This document shows, in pieces, positions 18,584-28,139 of a stretch of DNA of 64,000 bases. Source of the stretch: Marivita sp046591575 (GTDB lineage Bacteria; Pseudomonadota; Alphaproteobacteria; Rhodobacterales; Rhodobacteraceae); the NCBI RefSeq assembly GCF_046591575.1, contig NZ_JBIQWA010000007.1, positions 84,131 to 148,130 on the forward strand, written 5' to 3'. Position 1 is the first letter of the stretch, and each line of letters starts with the position of its first letter. A program made the position numbers and the translations under genes. Under the pieces are notes generated by a model. The model worked only from the letters and a program-made list of their open reading frames with translations, ran no database searches and was not told where the DNA came from.

Positions 18584-19969
18584 ATGACCGTTGCACTTGC
18601 GCCTGCAGGCACCAAAGCTGTGCCTTTACATGTTCTTGGCACTGATGAGGTGGCGCTGTGGGCCGGACAGCAAAGCGACAAGATCCGCACCTGGGTGGAG
18701 GCCAGCGGCTTCAAGGGGGCCATTGGCTCTGCTCTGGTCATCCCGAATGAAAAGGGTCAACCCGAAGCAGCTCTGATCGGATATGGAAGCGGCGCAAAAC
18801 GCAAACGCGGGCGATTCGCGCTTGCGGCTGCGATGCCCAGATTGGCGAAAGCCACCTACGAAATCGTCAGCGGCATAGAAGACGATCAGCTGGAACAAGA
18901 GGTTCTCGGCTGGCTTCTGGCCGGGTACAGCTTTGAAAGGTATCGCGAAACCAAAACGCATCGGCCGACGCTGGTGGCCCCCAATGGGGTCGATGCAAAC
19001 CGGGTCGCAATCCTGGCCGAAGCTGAATTTTTGACCCGCGACCTGATCAACACACCAGCCTCTGACATGGGGCCGGACGAACTTGAGGCCGCGGCGCGCG
19101 CGCTTTGCGCCCAGCACGATGCCAAGATCACTGTGGTCACAGGTGATGATCTGCTAAAACAGAACCACCCGATGATTCACACCGTGGGCCGTGCCTCTGA
19201 TCGCGCGCCGCGCCTGATTGACATGTCTTGGGGAACCAATGGGCCAATCCTGACACTGGTCGGAAAGGGCGTCTGTTTTGACACTGGTGGGTTGAACCTC
19301 AAACCGGGTGGGTCGATGGGTTTGATGAAAAAAGACATGGGCGGGGCCGCCAATGTTCTTGGACTTGCGCATATGATCATGGCGTCCGATTTGCAGCTGC
19401 AATTGCGCGTGCTGATTCCCGCCGTCGAAAACAGCGTCAGCGGCAACAGTTTCCGCCCGCAAGACATTCTGACCTCTCGCAAGGGTCTGACCGTTGAAAT
19501 CAACAACACCGATGCCGAAGGCCGACTTGTGCTGGCCGATGCTTTAACGCTCGCCGCCGAAGGTGATCCGGATCTGATTGTGTCGATGGCCACATTGACC
19601 GGGGCCGCGCGTGTCGCGGTGGGCCCGGATATTGCGCCTTATTTCACTGATGATGACGTGATTGCGACATCGCTTGACCTTTCGGCGCGTCGCATGGCCG
19701 ACCCGGTCTGGCGGTTGCCCTTTCACGACCCGTACGAGACGATGATAGAACCCGGTATTGCGGATCTCGACAATGCGCCAAAAGGTGGGTTTGCCGGGGC
19801 AATTACCGCGGCGCTGTTCCTGCGCCGGTTTGTCGACGACGACGATAATTATGTCCATTTCGATATCTACGGCTGGCAGCCAACCGCTGCTCCGGGCCGA
19901 CCCAAAGGCGGCGCGCTGCAAGGCGCGCGCGCGGTGTTCGATGCATTGCCGGATCTGCTTGACCTATGA
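18584..19969 (+). CDS. Leucyl aminopeptidase family protein (M17)
   Basis: Cytosolic di-metal exopeptidase removing N-terminal residues. The M17 catalytic core is intact: LVGKGVCFDTGGLNLKP (metal Lys/Asp), GGAANVLGLAHMIM, the signature NNTDAEGRLVLADAL, and SMATLTGAARVAVG. The N-terminal domain (first ~165 residues) is diverged compared with PepA, which places it in the broader leucyl-aminopeptidase group. ATG 18584 has AAGGGGATATCA before it; the frame begins 18 codons earlier without a better start. It overlaps the NlpC/P60 gene by 4 bp (ATGA), a common pairing in Rhodobacterales that suggests use of cell-wall peptides. Confidence 0.93.
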   Translation: MTVALAPAGTKAVPLHVLGTDEVALWAGQQSDKIRTWVEASGFKGAIGSALVIPNEKGQPEAALIGYGSGAKRKRGRFALAAAMPRLAKATYEIVSGIEDDQLEQEVLGWLLAGYSFERYRETKTHRPTLVAPNGVDANRVAILAEAEFLTRDLINTPASDMGPDELEAAARALCAQHDAKITVVTGDDLLKQNHPMIHTVGRASDRAPRLIDMSWGTNGPILTLVGKGVCFDTGGLNLKPGGSMGLMKKDMGGAANVLGLAHMIMASDLQLQLRVLIPAVENSVSGNSFRPQDILTSRKGLTVEINNTDAEGRLVLADALTLAAEGDPDLIVSMATLTGAARVAVGPDIAPYFTDDDVIATSLDLSARRMADPVWRLPFHDPYETMIEPGIADLDNAPKGGFAGAITAALFLRRFVDDDDNYVHFDIYGWQPTAAPGRPKGGALQGARAVFDALPDLLDL

Positions 19970-20829
19970 CAGATCGGCGTGCGCTTTGGTCAAATGGCAC
20001 AATTGCCCATTCCAGCCTGCAAGGGCAGGTCGCGGCTGACCGCTTTACCGATGGCGTGGATCACCGCGTCATAGCAGCTCCGTTCACCGCAGTGCGGTCC
20101 GCCCCGGACGGTGAGCGAGAGAGAGAAGTGTTATGGGGCCAAGTTTTCTGCGTTTTGGCGCGCGAACACGGTTTTGCTTTCGGGTTCACGCGCGCGGATG
20201 GGTATGCCGGATATATTAATGCCGAAACACTGGCACCTGTTGAGCAGCCAACAACCCACCGCATCAGTGCGCGCCAGACCATGGCGCTTGGCCGTCCGCA
20301 CTTCAAAGACACGAAAACCGTACAGATACCGCTTTCTCTGGGCTCTCATGTCAGCGTGTTAAGCACGGAAAACGGGTGGGCCCGCATCATAGGCGCGCCG
20401 CAGGATTTATTCGTGCCGGAGATGCATCTATCCCCCTGTGACACCCCCGCCACAGATCCCGTCGCGGTTGCCGAAACGCTCCTCGGGACACCCTATGTCT
20501 GGGGCGGCAATTCCGCTTTCGGAATCGATTGCTCGGGCCTTGTTCAGATTGCGTGCCACGCGGCTGACATCCCATGCCCCGGGGATAGCGATCAGCAAGC
20601 TCATTCTTTGGGGCAAACCATGCCACCCGGCACCCCGCCACAACGCGGGGATCTTCTGTTTTGGGACGGGCATGTGGGCTGGGTCAAGGATGCCGACACG
20701 CTTTTGCATGCCAATGCACATCATATGGCGGTGGCATATGAACCTTTGAAAGAGGCCATTTCACGGATTGAGGCGCAGGGTGACGGCCCCGTCACCCGTC
20801 ATGCTCGTCTGGCGGCAAATTTCGACTGA
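19966..20829 (+). CDS. SH3-like plus NlpC/P60 cysteine peptidase
   Basis: Predicted gamma-D-glutamyl-diamino-acid or related wall-peptide hydrolase. Two SH3-like repeats are suggested by residues ~30-150 (VIAAPFTAVRSAPDG, GYAGYINAETL; SVLSTENGWARII). The NlpC/P60 domain is at about 165-285, with the catalytic Cys in GIDCSGLVQ, a His in DGHVGWV and a final polar ligand around HANAHHM. No signal peptide is visible, so it may act on cytosolic wall peptides together with the aminopeptidase whose stop it overlaps. 287 residues. Convergent with the ornithine cyclodeaminase-like gene. Confidence 0.9.
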   Translation: MTDRRALWSNGTIAHSSLQGQVAADRFTDGVDHRVIAAPFTAVRSAPDGEREREVLWGQVFCVLAREHGFAFGFTRADGYAGYINAETLAPVEQPTTHRISARQTMALGRPHFKDTKTVQIPLSLGSHVSVLSTENGWARIIGAPQDLFVPEMHLSPCDTPATDPVAVAETLLGTPYVWGGNSAFGIDCSGLVQIACHAADIPCPGDSDQQAHSLGQTMPPGTPPQRGDLLFWDGHVGWVKDADTLLHANAHHMAVAYEPLKEAISRIEAQGDGPVTRHARLAANFD

Positions 20830-20840
20830 TCCCGCCGCGC

Positions 20841-21761
20841 CTAACCGTCCCGCCCGCGCCAGCGATCAAGGATGTATCGGCTGACCATAAGATCCAGATG
20901 GGCACCGCCCCCGTTTTTGAACAGGGTGATATCATCGTCTGACTGACGCTTGAACCGCTCCGGCCGATAGTAATCGGCGATAATATCCGTCTCAAAGAAA
21001 ACGCCGCGCGCTATCGGATCTTTTAGTTCCCCGATATGTCCAACGGTTGTGTCCAGACTGTCCACAAAAACCCGCGACCGCGTCAATGCGGTATCATCCG
21101 CCTCCCGCATATCGGGTCGATAGGCCCCGATCAGATCAACATGCGTGCCGGGTTTTAACCACGCACCACGAAGAACCGGGTCCGTTGACATCGTCGCGCA
21201 GGACACGATATCTGCCTCAGCCACAGCGGATGGCAGGTCGTTGACAGCCGTGACATGCTCAAAAGCAGAGGCCAGATCCTGTGCTTTTGACATGGTTCTG
21301 TTCCAGATCAAAAACCGTGCATTCGGAAAGCCCGCTGAATAGGCGTCGATCAAAGACTGGGCCACTGCGCCCGCGCCAACAATCAAAATGACCCGGCTAT
21401 CCCCCCGCGCAAGGCACCGCGCGGCAAGTAAGCTATCACCTGCTGTTTTCCACTTTGTCACCAAGTGGAAATCCACAATCGCCTCAAGCGTACCGTCCAA
21501 ATCTGAATAAAGCGTGACGCCGCCATTGACTGCGGGGCGGCCCGTCTTGGCATTGTTTGGAAAGATCGTGGCCGACTTTACCGCCAGACCCAGCCCGTCA
21601 ATCCACGCGGCGCGGTTCAGCAATGTGTCATCGCCGCGATACAGGAAACTGTCAGTGATCTTGGCTTTTGGCAAATCATGCCCCGCCTGGATGGCCTGTG
21701 TCAGCCCGATCCAGTCAAGTTGCGCTTCACCTTCGGCAAATGGAATGATCTCAACCGCCAT
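20841..21761 (-). CDS. Ornithine cyclodeaminase/mu-crystallin family protein
   Basis: NAD(P)-dependent family that includes ornithine cyclodeaminase, alanine dehydrogenase and ketimine reductase. The cofactor loop VILIVGAGAVAQSLIDAYS and the conserved SAT-like block LAVKSATIFPNNAKTG are present, as are VSCATMSTDPVLRG and GTHVDLIGAYRPDMREAD. Start ATG 21761 (AVEIIPFAEGEAQLDWIG) gives 306 residues; the frame continues upstream across the end of the next gene. The stop of the upstream YaiI gene lies 11 bp inside this gene, so the two overlap and are probably co-translated. Substrate unknown. Confidence 0.88.
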   Translation of the reverse strand: MAVEIIPFAEGEAQLDWIGLTQAIQAGHDLPKAKITDSFLYRGDDTLLNRAAWIDGLGLAVKSATIFPNNAKTGRPAVNGGVTLYSDLDGTLEAIVDFHLVTKWKTAGDSLLAARCLARGDSRVILIVGAGAVAQSLIDAYSAGFPNARFLIWNRTMSKAQDLASAFEHVTAVNDLPSAVAEADIVSCATMSTDPVLRGAWLKPGTHVDLIGAYRPDMREADDTALTRSRVFVDSLDTTVGHIGELKDPIARGVFFETDIIADYYRPERFKRQSDDDITLFKNGGGAHLDLMVSRYILDRWRGRDG

Positions 21762-22209
21762 CTTGCATTGCCCCGCGCATGTCCCGCTCCAACGCATCCA
21801 GAAAGCGTGAACGATCTGCCCTGGAAAACGCTTTGCCCCCGCCTTGCCGAAACGGGTCCGCCGCGCGCAGATCGGTCATCAAATCCCGCGTTGCCAGAGC
21901 CTGTCCCACATTGCGCGCATCCAGCCGCTCTCCGTTCGGTTTCAGCACCCGTGCCCCGTTTTCGACGCAGCGCGCGGCCAGGGGAATGTCTGCGGTCACA
22001 ACAACATCCCCCAGCCCGGCCCGATCCGCGATCCACATATCGGCCACATTCGGTCCGTCCGGCACGACAACCACCTCAACCAATGGGTTCTGCGACAGGC
22101 GCAATCCGCCATTCGACACCAGGTACATCTGCACTTTGTGCCGTGTGGCGACCCGTTCGGCCTCTTGCTTGACCGGACAGGCATCGGCATCAATGAAAAG
22201 TCGCGTCAC
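21751..22209 (-). CDS. YaiI/YqxD family (UPF0178) protein
   Basis: PIN-like domain protein of unknown activity. The start LFIDADACPVKQEAERVA is the family signature, followed by GPNVADMWIADRAGLGDVVVTADIPLAA, GARVLKPNGE and RQGGGKAFSRADRSRF. The acidic residues (DADACP, DIPLA) match a PIN-type metal site. 152 residues is the usual size. It overlaps fghA upstream by 4 bp and the ornithine cyclodeaminase-like gene by 11 bp. Function is only predicted. Confidence 0.92.
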   Translation of the reverse strand: MTRLFIDADACPVKQEAERVATRHKVQMYLVSNGGLRLSQNPLVEVVVVPDGPNVADMWIADRAGLGDVVVTADIPLAARCVENGARVLKPNGERLDARNVGQALATRDLMTDLRAADPFRQGGGKAFSRADRSRFLDALERDMRGAMQDGG

Positions 22210-23036
22210 AGCCCCAACGCGTCGGCGTGAAAGGCCAGATGATCGGGAATAAAGGTCGAGACAAAGAAATACGAATGATCGTATCCTTTCTGCATCCGGA
22301 ACACCCCATCCTGTCGCCGGGCCGCCATGGCCTCGGCCAACGCTTCGGGTTTCAGCAGGTCCAGAAACTGATCCGATCCGCCCTGATCCACCAAGACCGG
22401 TCCGTCAAACCCGACTTCGCGCATCTGCAACGTCGTGTCATGGAGGGTCCATTTCGACTGATCCTCACCCAGATAGGCCGACAATTGCTTGCGTCCCCAG
22501 TCACTTGCGCTGGGATGCGCGATTGGCGCAAAGGCAGACACGGACGCAAACCGCCCCGGATGCGCCATGGCAAGCGTCAATGCGCCATGGCCTCCCATGG
22601 AATGACCGGTGATCGCCTGTCGATCCAGATCAACCGCGAACTCCGCCCCGATCAGCGCGGGCAATTCGGCAGAGATGTAGTCCCACATCTTGTAATGCGG
22701 TGCCCAGGGCGTTTGCGTCGCGTTCACATAGAACCCGGCCCCCTTGCCCAGATCATATGCCTCATCATCTGCAACGTCCTCGCCGCGCGGTGACGTGTCG
22801 GGAAACACCAAAGCGACGCCCAGATCTGCCGCAACCCCCTGCGCCGCTGCCTTGGTCATGGCGTTTTCGTGGGTGCAGGTCAGGCCCGACAAATACCACA
22901 GCACGGGCACCTTGCTGGCCCGTGCCTGGGGCGGCAGATACAGACCAAAAGTCATGTCACATGCGCATGCGTCCGACCGATGCGTGTAAACCCCTTGCAC
23001 CCCATCAAAACAGACGTTTTCAGATACCGTTTCCAT
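22206..23036 (-). CDS. fghA: S-formylglutathione hydrolase
   Basis: Esterase-D family enzyme that hydrolyses S-formylglutathione in glutathione-dependent formaldehyde oxidation. The alpha/beta-hydrolase motifs are VLWYLSGLTCTHENAM (oxyanion area), TGHSMGGHGAL (nucleophile Ser), and YDHSYFF with the catalytic His near the end. 276 residues is typical. ATG 23036 (METVSENVCFDG) matches the family start. The companion alcohol dehydrogenase (class III) is not in the window. The gene sits 9 bp after the AEC transporter gene on the same strand. Confidence 0.95.
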   Translation of the reverse strand: METVSENVCFDGVQGVYTHRSDACACDMTFGLYLPPQARASKVPVLWYLSGLTCTHENAMTKAAAQGVAADLGVALVFPDTSPRGEDVADDEAYDLGKGAGFYVNATQTPWAPHYKMWDYISAELPALIGAEFAVDLDRQAITGHSMGGHGALTLAMAHPGRFASVSAFAPIAHPSASDWGRKQLSAYLGEDQSKWTLHDTTLQMREVGFDGPVLVDQGGSDQFLDLLKPEALAEAMAARRQDGVFRMQKGYDHSYFFVSTFIPDHLAFHADALGL

Positions 23037-23045
23037 AAGCCCCTC

Positions 23046-23972
23046 TCAGACCAAAACTCGAGAAATCACAAACGACACCGTCACAATGCTCAGCGCCGTC
23101 GAAATCAGGATCGCCGCCGACACCCGTTGCGGTGCGACGTTATAGTGTTTCGCCAATATGAACACGTTTCCAGCGACAGGCAAAGACGCCGCGGCGACGG
23201 CAACACCGGCATTGTATGGATCGGCCGGGAATAGAAAGTACACCCCAAACGCAACCATCAAAGGATGAATGACCAGTTTGCAAAAACTCAGCCAGCCGGC
23301 GATGGTGACGCGTTCTGCCGATTTACTGGCCAGCGAGGCCCCTATCGCAAAAAGCGCCCCCGGCGTTGCAGCGGCCCCCAGAATGGCCAAAAACTGGTTC
23401 ACCGGTTCCGGAATGCTCACTCCTGTGGCGGACACAGAAAACCCCAGCACAATTGAGACGATCATCGGATTCTTGATCACCCCCAGACCCACGGTCTTGA
23501 AGATGCCGAACGACAAAGAGCCTTCGCGAGATCCGACGACAAGGATCACAATCAAGGAGGAAAAGACCACCAAATCAATCGCAAGGATCAGAATGATCGA
23601 CCCAACGGCGGCTTCTCCCATCAGCAGGGCCAGCATGGGAATACCCAGAAAGCCGGTATTGCCGATTGCCGCGACCTGTCCTTCGAACCCTGCACGCGCC
23701 ACATCCATACCGCGTAGAAACGCGATTGCCATGGCCAGCCCATAGACAAAAGCCGTGCCCCACAGATACCCCGCAGCAATCCGCCAATCAAAAATTTCAC
23801 GCAACGACAGGTTCGCTGCAAAGCGAAAGATCATCGCAGACAGGGCAAAGTAAAAGACAAATTTGGTAAGATAGGCTGTGGCCTCTTCCGTAAAGAAACC
23901 GGTTTTTCCCGCCCCGAACCCGATGGCGATAATGGCAAAAAACGGAACAGTTTGAAGGAAAATTTCCAGCAT
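23046..23972 (-). CDS. AEC-family transporter (auxin efflux carrier-like)
   Basis: Inner-membrane carrier with about 10 hydrophobic segments split into two halves, as in bacterial AEC/malonate transporters. The first helix pair shows TVPFFAIIAIGFGAGKTGFF. The conserved centre GNTGFLGIPMLALLMGE and C-terminal ISTALSIVTVSFVI are family-like. Start ATG 23972 (LEIFLQTVPFF) gives 308 residues. The substrate cannot be read from sequence. It is the first gene of the minus-strand group reading toward fghA and yaiI, and is divergent from mutL. Confidence 0.88.
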   Translation of the reverse strand: MLEIFLQTVPFFAIIAIGFGAGKTGFFTEEATAYLTKFVFYFALSAMIFRFAANLSLREIFDWRIAAGYLWGTAFVYGLAMAIAFLRGMDVARAGFEGQVAAIGNTGFLGIPMLALLMGEAAVGSIILILAIDLVVFSSLIVILVVGSREGSLSFGIFKTVGLGVIKNPMIVSIVLGFSVSATGVSIPEPVNQFLAILGAAATPGALFAIGASLASKSAERVTIAGWLSFCKLVIHPLMVAFGVYFLFPADPYNAGVAVAAASLPVAGNVFILAKHYNVAPQRVSAAILISTALSIVTVSFVISRVLV

Positions 23973-24208
23973 AATGCCCGTGTTACCATGCAGGAACGCG
24001 GGGTCAATTCGCTTGGGGTGTTGGGGCTGTTTAATCAAACTCGCCCCAAGCTCTGCACGTGCTCAAAACAAGGTTTAGGGCAAACGGCAAAAGCGTCGCA
24101 ACGACGCATGAAGGATCAGCGGCACACGTCTGGGTCACGCAGAATGTTGCGTGCGATAGCTGGGAAACCCCATAGAAGAATCGCACGCCTCATGCTACAT
24201 CTCGTGGC

Positions 24209-26041
24209 ATGAACAGCCAAATGCCCAAGATACGCGCCTCAATTCAACCGCTTGAGGAAAGCGCCATAAATCGCATCGCCGCTGGCGAGGTGGTAGAGCG
24301 TCCGGCCTCTGCCGTTAAGGAATTGGTGGAAAACGCCATTGATGCCGACGCCAGGCGCATTGATATCGCGATTGCGGATGGCGGTAAAACCTTGATCCGT
24401 GTCACGGATGATGGCTCTGGCATTCCACCGGAAGAGCTGTCTCTGGCGGTGTCGCGCCATGCCACGTCCAAAATTGATGGTTCTGACCTTTTGAACATTC
24501 ACAGCTTTGGGTTTCGCGGCGAAGCCTTGGCTTCGCTTGGTGCGGTCGGTCGATTAACCTTGACCAGTCGCGCCGCGCAAAACGATGCCGCAGAGCTGAA
24601 CGTCACCGGCGGCAAGGTGGACCCGATCAAACCTGCCGCGCTGTCCAAAGGCACGATTGTCACGCTGCGCAACCTGTTCTTCGCCACCCCCGCGCGCCTG
24701 AAATTCCTGCGCTCGGATAGGGCGGAACTGCAGGCGATCTCGGATGTGGTCAAACGTCTTGCAATGGCCGAACCGTCGGTCAGCTTTACCCTGCGTGACG
24801 TGTCGGGCGGCGGCGAAGGTCGCGTGACCTTCCGCGCGGATGCTGTCACCGGTGATCTCTTTGATGCCCTGCGCGGGCGTTTGGGGCAGATCATGGGACG
24901 CGAATTCATCGACAATGCGGTGCCGCTCGACGCCGAACGCGAAGGCCTCCACCTGACCGGACTTGCGGGCTTGCCGACCTATTCCCGCGGTGCGGCTGTC
25001 GCGCAGTACCTGTTCGTCAATGGCCGCCCGGTGCGTGACAAGCTTTTGATCGGTGCATTGCGCGGGGCCTATGCCGATTTTCTCAGCCGGGACCGTCATC
25101 CCGCAGTTGCGCTTTTTATTGATTGCGATCCGCATAAGGTTGACGTGAACGTCCACCCCGCCAAATCCGAGGTGCGCTTTCGCGAACCGGGCCTTGTGCG
25201 CGGGCTGATCGTGTCTGCCCTGCGCCACGCCCTGGCCGAAGCCGGGCATCGCGCGTCCACCACTGTTGCCGGTGCCACTCTTGGCGCGATGCGCCCCGAA
25301 CAGCCGCAAAACCCCCGTGTCTACCAGATGGACCGCCCGAGTTTCGCCGCGAAACAAACGGCCTATCACGCCCAGGCCCCCGGCTTTGCCGAGGTGCAGG
25401 ACGCCTATTCAGGCCGCATGGTCGACGACACCCCACAAGAGACCGGACAAACCCCCACCGCCCTGCCTCTTGGCGCGGCGCGCGGGCAGGTGCATGAGAA
25501 CTACATCATTGCGCAAACCGAAGATGGGATTGTCATTGTCGATCAACACGCGGCGCATGAACGTCTTGTTTATGAAAAACTCAAAACCCAGATGGCGGAA
25601 AACAGTGTTCCGGCGCAGGCGCTTTTGATCCCGGATGTTGTTGAACTGACCGATGCTGATTGCGGTCGGCTTTTAGAAAATGTTCAGGATTTATCGCGTA
25701 TGGGTTTGACTGTTGAACCGTTCGGGGCAGGGGCCGTGGTCGTGCGCGAAACTCCGGCGATATTGGGAGAGGTGAATGCCGAGGCTCTGTTGCGCGACAT
25801 TCTGGATGAATTGGATGATCAGGGTCAGGCCACGGCTGTGCAAGACCGTATTGATGCAATCCTGAGCCGCGTGGCCTGTCATGGATCAATCCGGTCCGGC
25901 CGCCAGATGCGCGGGGAGGAGATGAATGCGTTGTTAAGAGAGATGGAAGCAACCCCCTATTCCGGCCAGTGCAATCATGGCCGGCCCACCTATGTCGAAC
26001 TCAAGTTGAGCGACATTGAACGCTTGTTCGGCCGCACATGA
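24209..26041 (+). CDS. mutL: DNA mismatch repair protein MutL
   Basis: GHKL ATPase that couples MutS mismatch recognition to strand removal. N-terminal motifs: KELVENAIDADAR (Asn for Mg-ATP), VTDDGSGIP and SFGFRGEALASLG, then the MutL transducer domain. The C-terminal dimer/endonuclease-like region has IVDQHAAHERLVYE and CNHGRPTYVEL. Length 610 residues is normal. Two in-frame starts are close: ATG 24209 and ATG 24221 (PKIRASIQPLEES), the latter being closer to the conserved N-terminus. It overlaps rmuC by 4 bp (ATGA). Confidence 0.97.
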   Translation: MNSQMPKIRASIQPLEESAINRIAAGEVVERPASAVKELVENAIDADARRIDIAIADGGKTLIRVTDDGSGIPPEELSLAVSRHATSKIDGSDLLNIHSFGFRGEALASLGAVGRLTLTSRAAQNDAAELNVTGGKVDPIKPAALSKGTIVTLRNLFFATPARLKFLRSDRAELQAISDVVKRLAMAEPSVSFTLRDVSGGGEGRVTFRADAVTGDLFDALRGRLGQIMGREFIDNAVPLDAEREGLHLTGLAGLPTYSRGAAVAQYLFVNGRPVRDKLLIGALRGAYADFLSRDRHPAVALFIDCDPHKVDVNVHPAKSEVRFREPGLVRGLIVSALRHALAEAGHRASTTVAGATLGAMRPEQPQNPRVYQMDRPSFAAKQTAYHAQAPGFAEVQDAYSGRMVDDTPQETGQTPTALPLGAARGQVHENYIIAQTEDGIVIVDQHAAHERLVYEKLKTQMAENSVPAQALLIPDVVELTDADCGRLLENVQDLSRMGLTVEPFGAGAVVVRETPAILGEVNAEALLRDILDELDDQGQATAVQDRIDAILSRVACHGSIRSGRQMRGEEMNALLREMEATPYSGQCNHGRPTYVELKLSDIERLFGRT

Positions 26042-27204
26042 TCCGGATTGGTGATCTCGCATTTGATCTGAGCGATCCTGTGGTGCTTGTTGTCATCGGA
26101 CTTGGCGCATTGGTGTTCGTGCTGCTCATCCTGTCGCTGCTCTCGGCCCGTCGCGCCGCGAAACTGAGCGAACCGTTGGTCTATCAGCTGGCCCAGGTCG
26201 GGCAGCGGGTGCAAAGCCTCAGCGATGGTCAGGAACGGCTGTCCGGCGGCTTGCACCATGTGAGCGAAGCACAGGCACAAAGCCAGACGGCGATGTTGCA
26301 GCTGATGGAAAAGCGGCTGGCCCAGGTGCAGCATCAGATGACTGAAAACCTGCAAGGATCAAGCCAACGCACCGCGCGGTCCCTGGGCGAATTGCAGCAA
26401 CGTTTGCAAAGCATCGACAAGGCGCAGGACAATATCACCAAACTCTCGGGCGACGTGCTTTCGTTGCAAGACATCCTGTCGAACAAACAGACACGCGGGG
26501 CGTTCGGAGAAATCCAGCTGACGGATATCGTTGGCAAGGCGCTGCCAAAGGACAGCTATGATCTGCAAGCGACGCTGTCGAACGGCAAACGGGCGGATTG
26601 TCTGATCCATTTGCCCAATCCCCCAGGGCCGATTGCGATTGATAGCAAGTTTCCGCTTGAGGCTTATGAACAGCTGCGAAAGGCTGACTCGCAAGACCAA
26701 CTGAACCGCGCGGCACAGCAATTGCGGGTTTCGCTGCGAAAGCACATCAAAGATATTTCCGAGAAATACATCATCGAAGGCGAAACGGCGGATGGGGCTT
26801 TGATGTTCCTGCCCTCCGAAGCCGTCTATGCCGAACTTCACGCCAATTTCCCCGAAGTGGTCCGTGACGGCTTTGCAGCGCGGGTGTGGATCGTGTCACC
26901 GACCACCTGCATGGCCACGTTGAACACCATGCGGGCCATTCTGAAAGACGCGCGGATGCAAGAGCAGGCGGGGGCCATTCGCAAGGAATTGGGCCTGCTT
27001 TACGCCGATGTGGACCGGTTGGGAACGCGGGTCGAAAACCTGGACCGGCATTTTGGACAGGCGGCCAAGGACATCGCCGACATCAAGATCAGCGCCGACA
27101 AAGCCGGGCGTCGGGCGCGACGGTTGGACAATTTTGACTTTGAGGAATTGGCCAAAGACGATCCGGCCCCGATGCCCGAACTGGCCCGCCACCCCGGCGA
27201 ATAG
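26038..27204 (+). CDS. rmuC: DNA recombination protein RmuC
   Basis: Predicted nuclease-like protein that limits rearrangements at inverted repeats. An N-terminal membrane helix (VVLVVIGLGALVFVLLILSLL, residues ~15-36) and an extended Gln-rich coiled coil (about 45-140) precede the RmuC core: GAFGEIQLTDIVGKALP, LPNPPGPIAIDSKFPLEAYEQL and FLPSEAVYAELH. 388 residues is in the family range. It is translationally coupled to mutL by a 4-bp overlap, so both fit a genome-stability operon. Confidence 0.93.
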   Translation: MIRIGDLAFDLSDPVVLVVIGLGALVFVLLILSLLSARRAAKLSEPLVYQLAQVGQRVQSLSDGQERLSGGLHHVSEAQAQSQTAMLQLMEKRLAQVQHQMTENLQGSSQRTARSLGELQQRLQSIDKAQDNITKLSGDVLSLQDILSNKQTRGAFGEIQLTDIVGKALPKDSYDLQATLSNGKRADCLIHLPNPPGPIAIDSKFPLEAYEQLRKADSQDQLNRAAQQLRVSLRKHIKDISEKYIIEGETADGALMFLPSEAVYAELHANFPEVVRDGFAARVWIVSPTTCMATLNTMRAILKDARMQEQAGAIRKELGLLYADVDRLGTRVENLDRHFGQAAKDIADIKISADKAGRRARRLDNFDFEELAKDDPAPMPELARHPGE

Positions 27205-27593
27205 GTCAACACCAGCACCCGAATGTTTCGCGCGCGAAACATTGGGACCGATACGGACCTATTAATGATTTGTTAGTGTTTTGCGCGCGTGCGCTCTGCA
27301 GGACATTGCTGCGGTCCGGAATTTGATCCTGAACGTCAGTGCGCAAGTATTCAGATCTGGGCTGGGGCCGCAATCAGGCGCTTTGCTCTGCACATCTCGG
27401 GTCAGTAAGTTGATACTATTTGAAACTTCCAGAACCCGACCCAAAGTCTGCCGCCAGGAGCACACGCAGCATTGGTGAAAATGAGCTCCAAACCGAGCGG
27501 ACCGCGTGCGCGCAATCTGGTCACGGTTTGGTTGGTTGATGATGTACGGCGACTGTGTCTAGTGTCGCACTGCGGGCAAACGGAGATGGCGCG
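27205..27593. other. 389-bp gene-free region with a perfect palindrome
   Basis: Between rmuC and the DUF6173-like gene I see no coding region with a supported start. The small frames here lack RBSs or family features. The one clear structure is the 22-bp palindrome at 27222-27243 (annotated separately). Confidence 0.6.
27222..27243. repeat. Perfect 22-bp palindrome downstream of rmuC
   Basis: Arms AATGTTTCGCG and CGCGAAACATT meet with no spacer. No T-run follows, so it is not a standard terminator; it could be an mRNA 3' hairpin or a protein-binding site for the next promoter. I did not see another copy in this window. Confidence 0.75.
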
Positions 27594-28052
27594 ATGTCTG
27601 ACGAGATACGGACCACGGCAGAATTGGCAGAAAGTGAGGCCTTGCCGCGCCAGTTCGAGGTGCATGCAAAAGGGTGTGGCGAAAGCGGTGACAAGCCTTT
27701 GCCCGATGCGATCACGCGCAAGCCGGTGCAACAAAAAAGCCCGGCGGAATGGGCGCATGAGCGGTTGATCCTCTATATTCAGGATTTTGAAAAACAGCTG
27801 GATAACGAGCATGAAGTGGCGATGGGCTTTGCCGGAAATGAAACCGGAGTGCTGCGTATCGAGGGGTTGGGGTATTTCGATCCCGATATCGTCACGTTTT
27901 ATGGCACTGACGCCGCCGGGGGGCGGATGCAGTTGATCCAGCATGTGTCGCAATTGAATGTCGCGTTGCGCGCCTTGCCAATCCCAAAGGCCGAAAATCC
28001 CCCGCGGCGGATCGGGTTTCAGCTTGCGGCGGAATTGGAACAGGCAGAGTGA
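27594..28052 (+). CDS. DUF6173-like protein of unknown function
   Basis: 152 residues, cytosolic by composition. The core VAMGFAGNETGVLRIEGLGY, FDPDIVTFYGTD, QLIQHVSQLNVALRALP and PPRRIGFQLAAELE is the part I associate with the Rhodobacterales DUF6173 family. The N-terminal ~45 residues are polar and variable (KPVQQKSPAEWAHERL). ATG 27594 follows GGAGATGGCGCG. The name is from memory of the family and should be treated as probable. No role is known to me. Confidence 0.7.
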   Translation: MSDEIRTTAELAESEALPRQFEVHAKGCGESGDKPLPDAITRKPVQQKSPAEWAHERLILYIQDFEKQLDNEHEVAMGFAGNETGVLRIEGLGYFDPDIVTFYGTDAAGGRMQLIQHVSQLNVALRALPIPKAENPPRRIGFQLAAELEQAE

Positions 28053-28139
28053 ACCGCGACACACTGCGCGATTGGCACGGGTGACACAGTCGGGCAAATC
28101 AAGTAGCGACTGTTAAAAGAATTCTAGAGGACGTCTGAC

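Noticed and set aside
27281..27478. 65-residue frame in the rmuC/DUF6173 gap
   Set aside because: No RBS, and the amino-acid composition is not like a real protein here.
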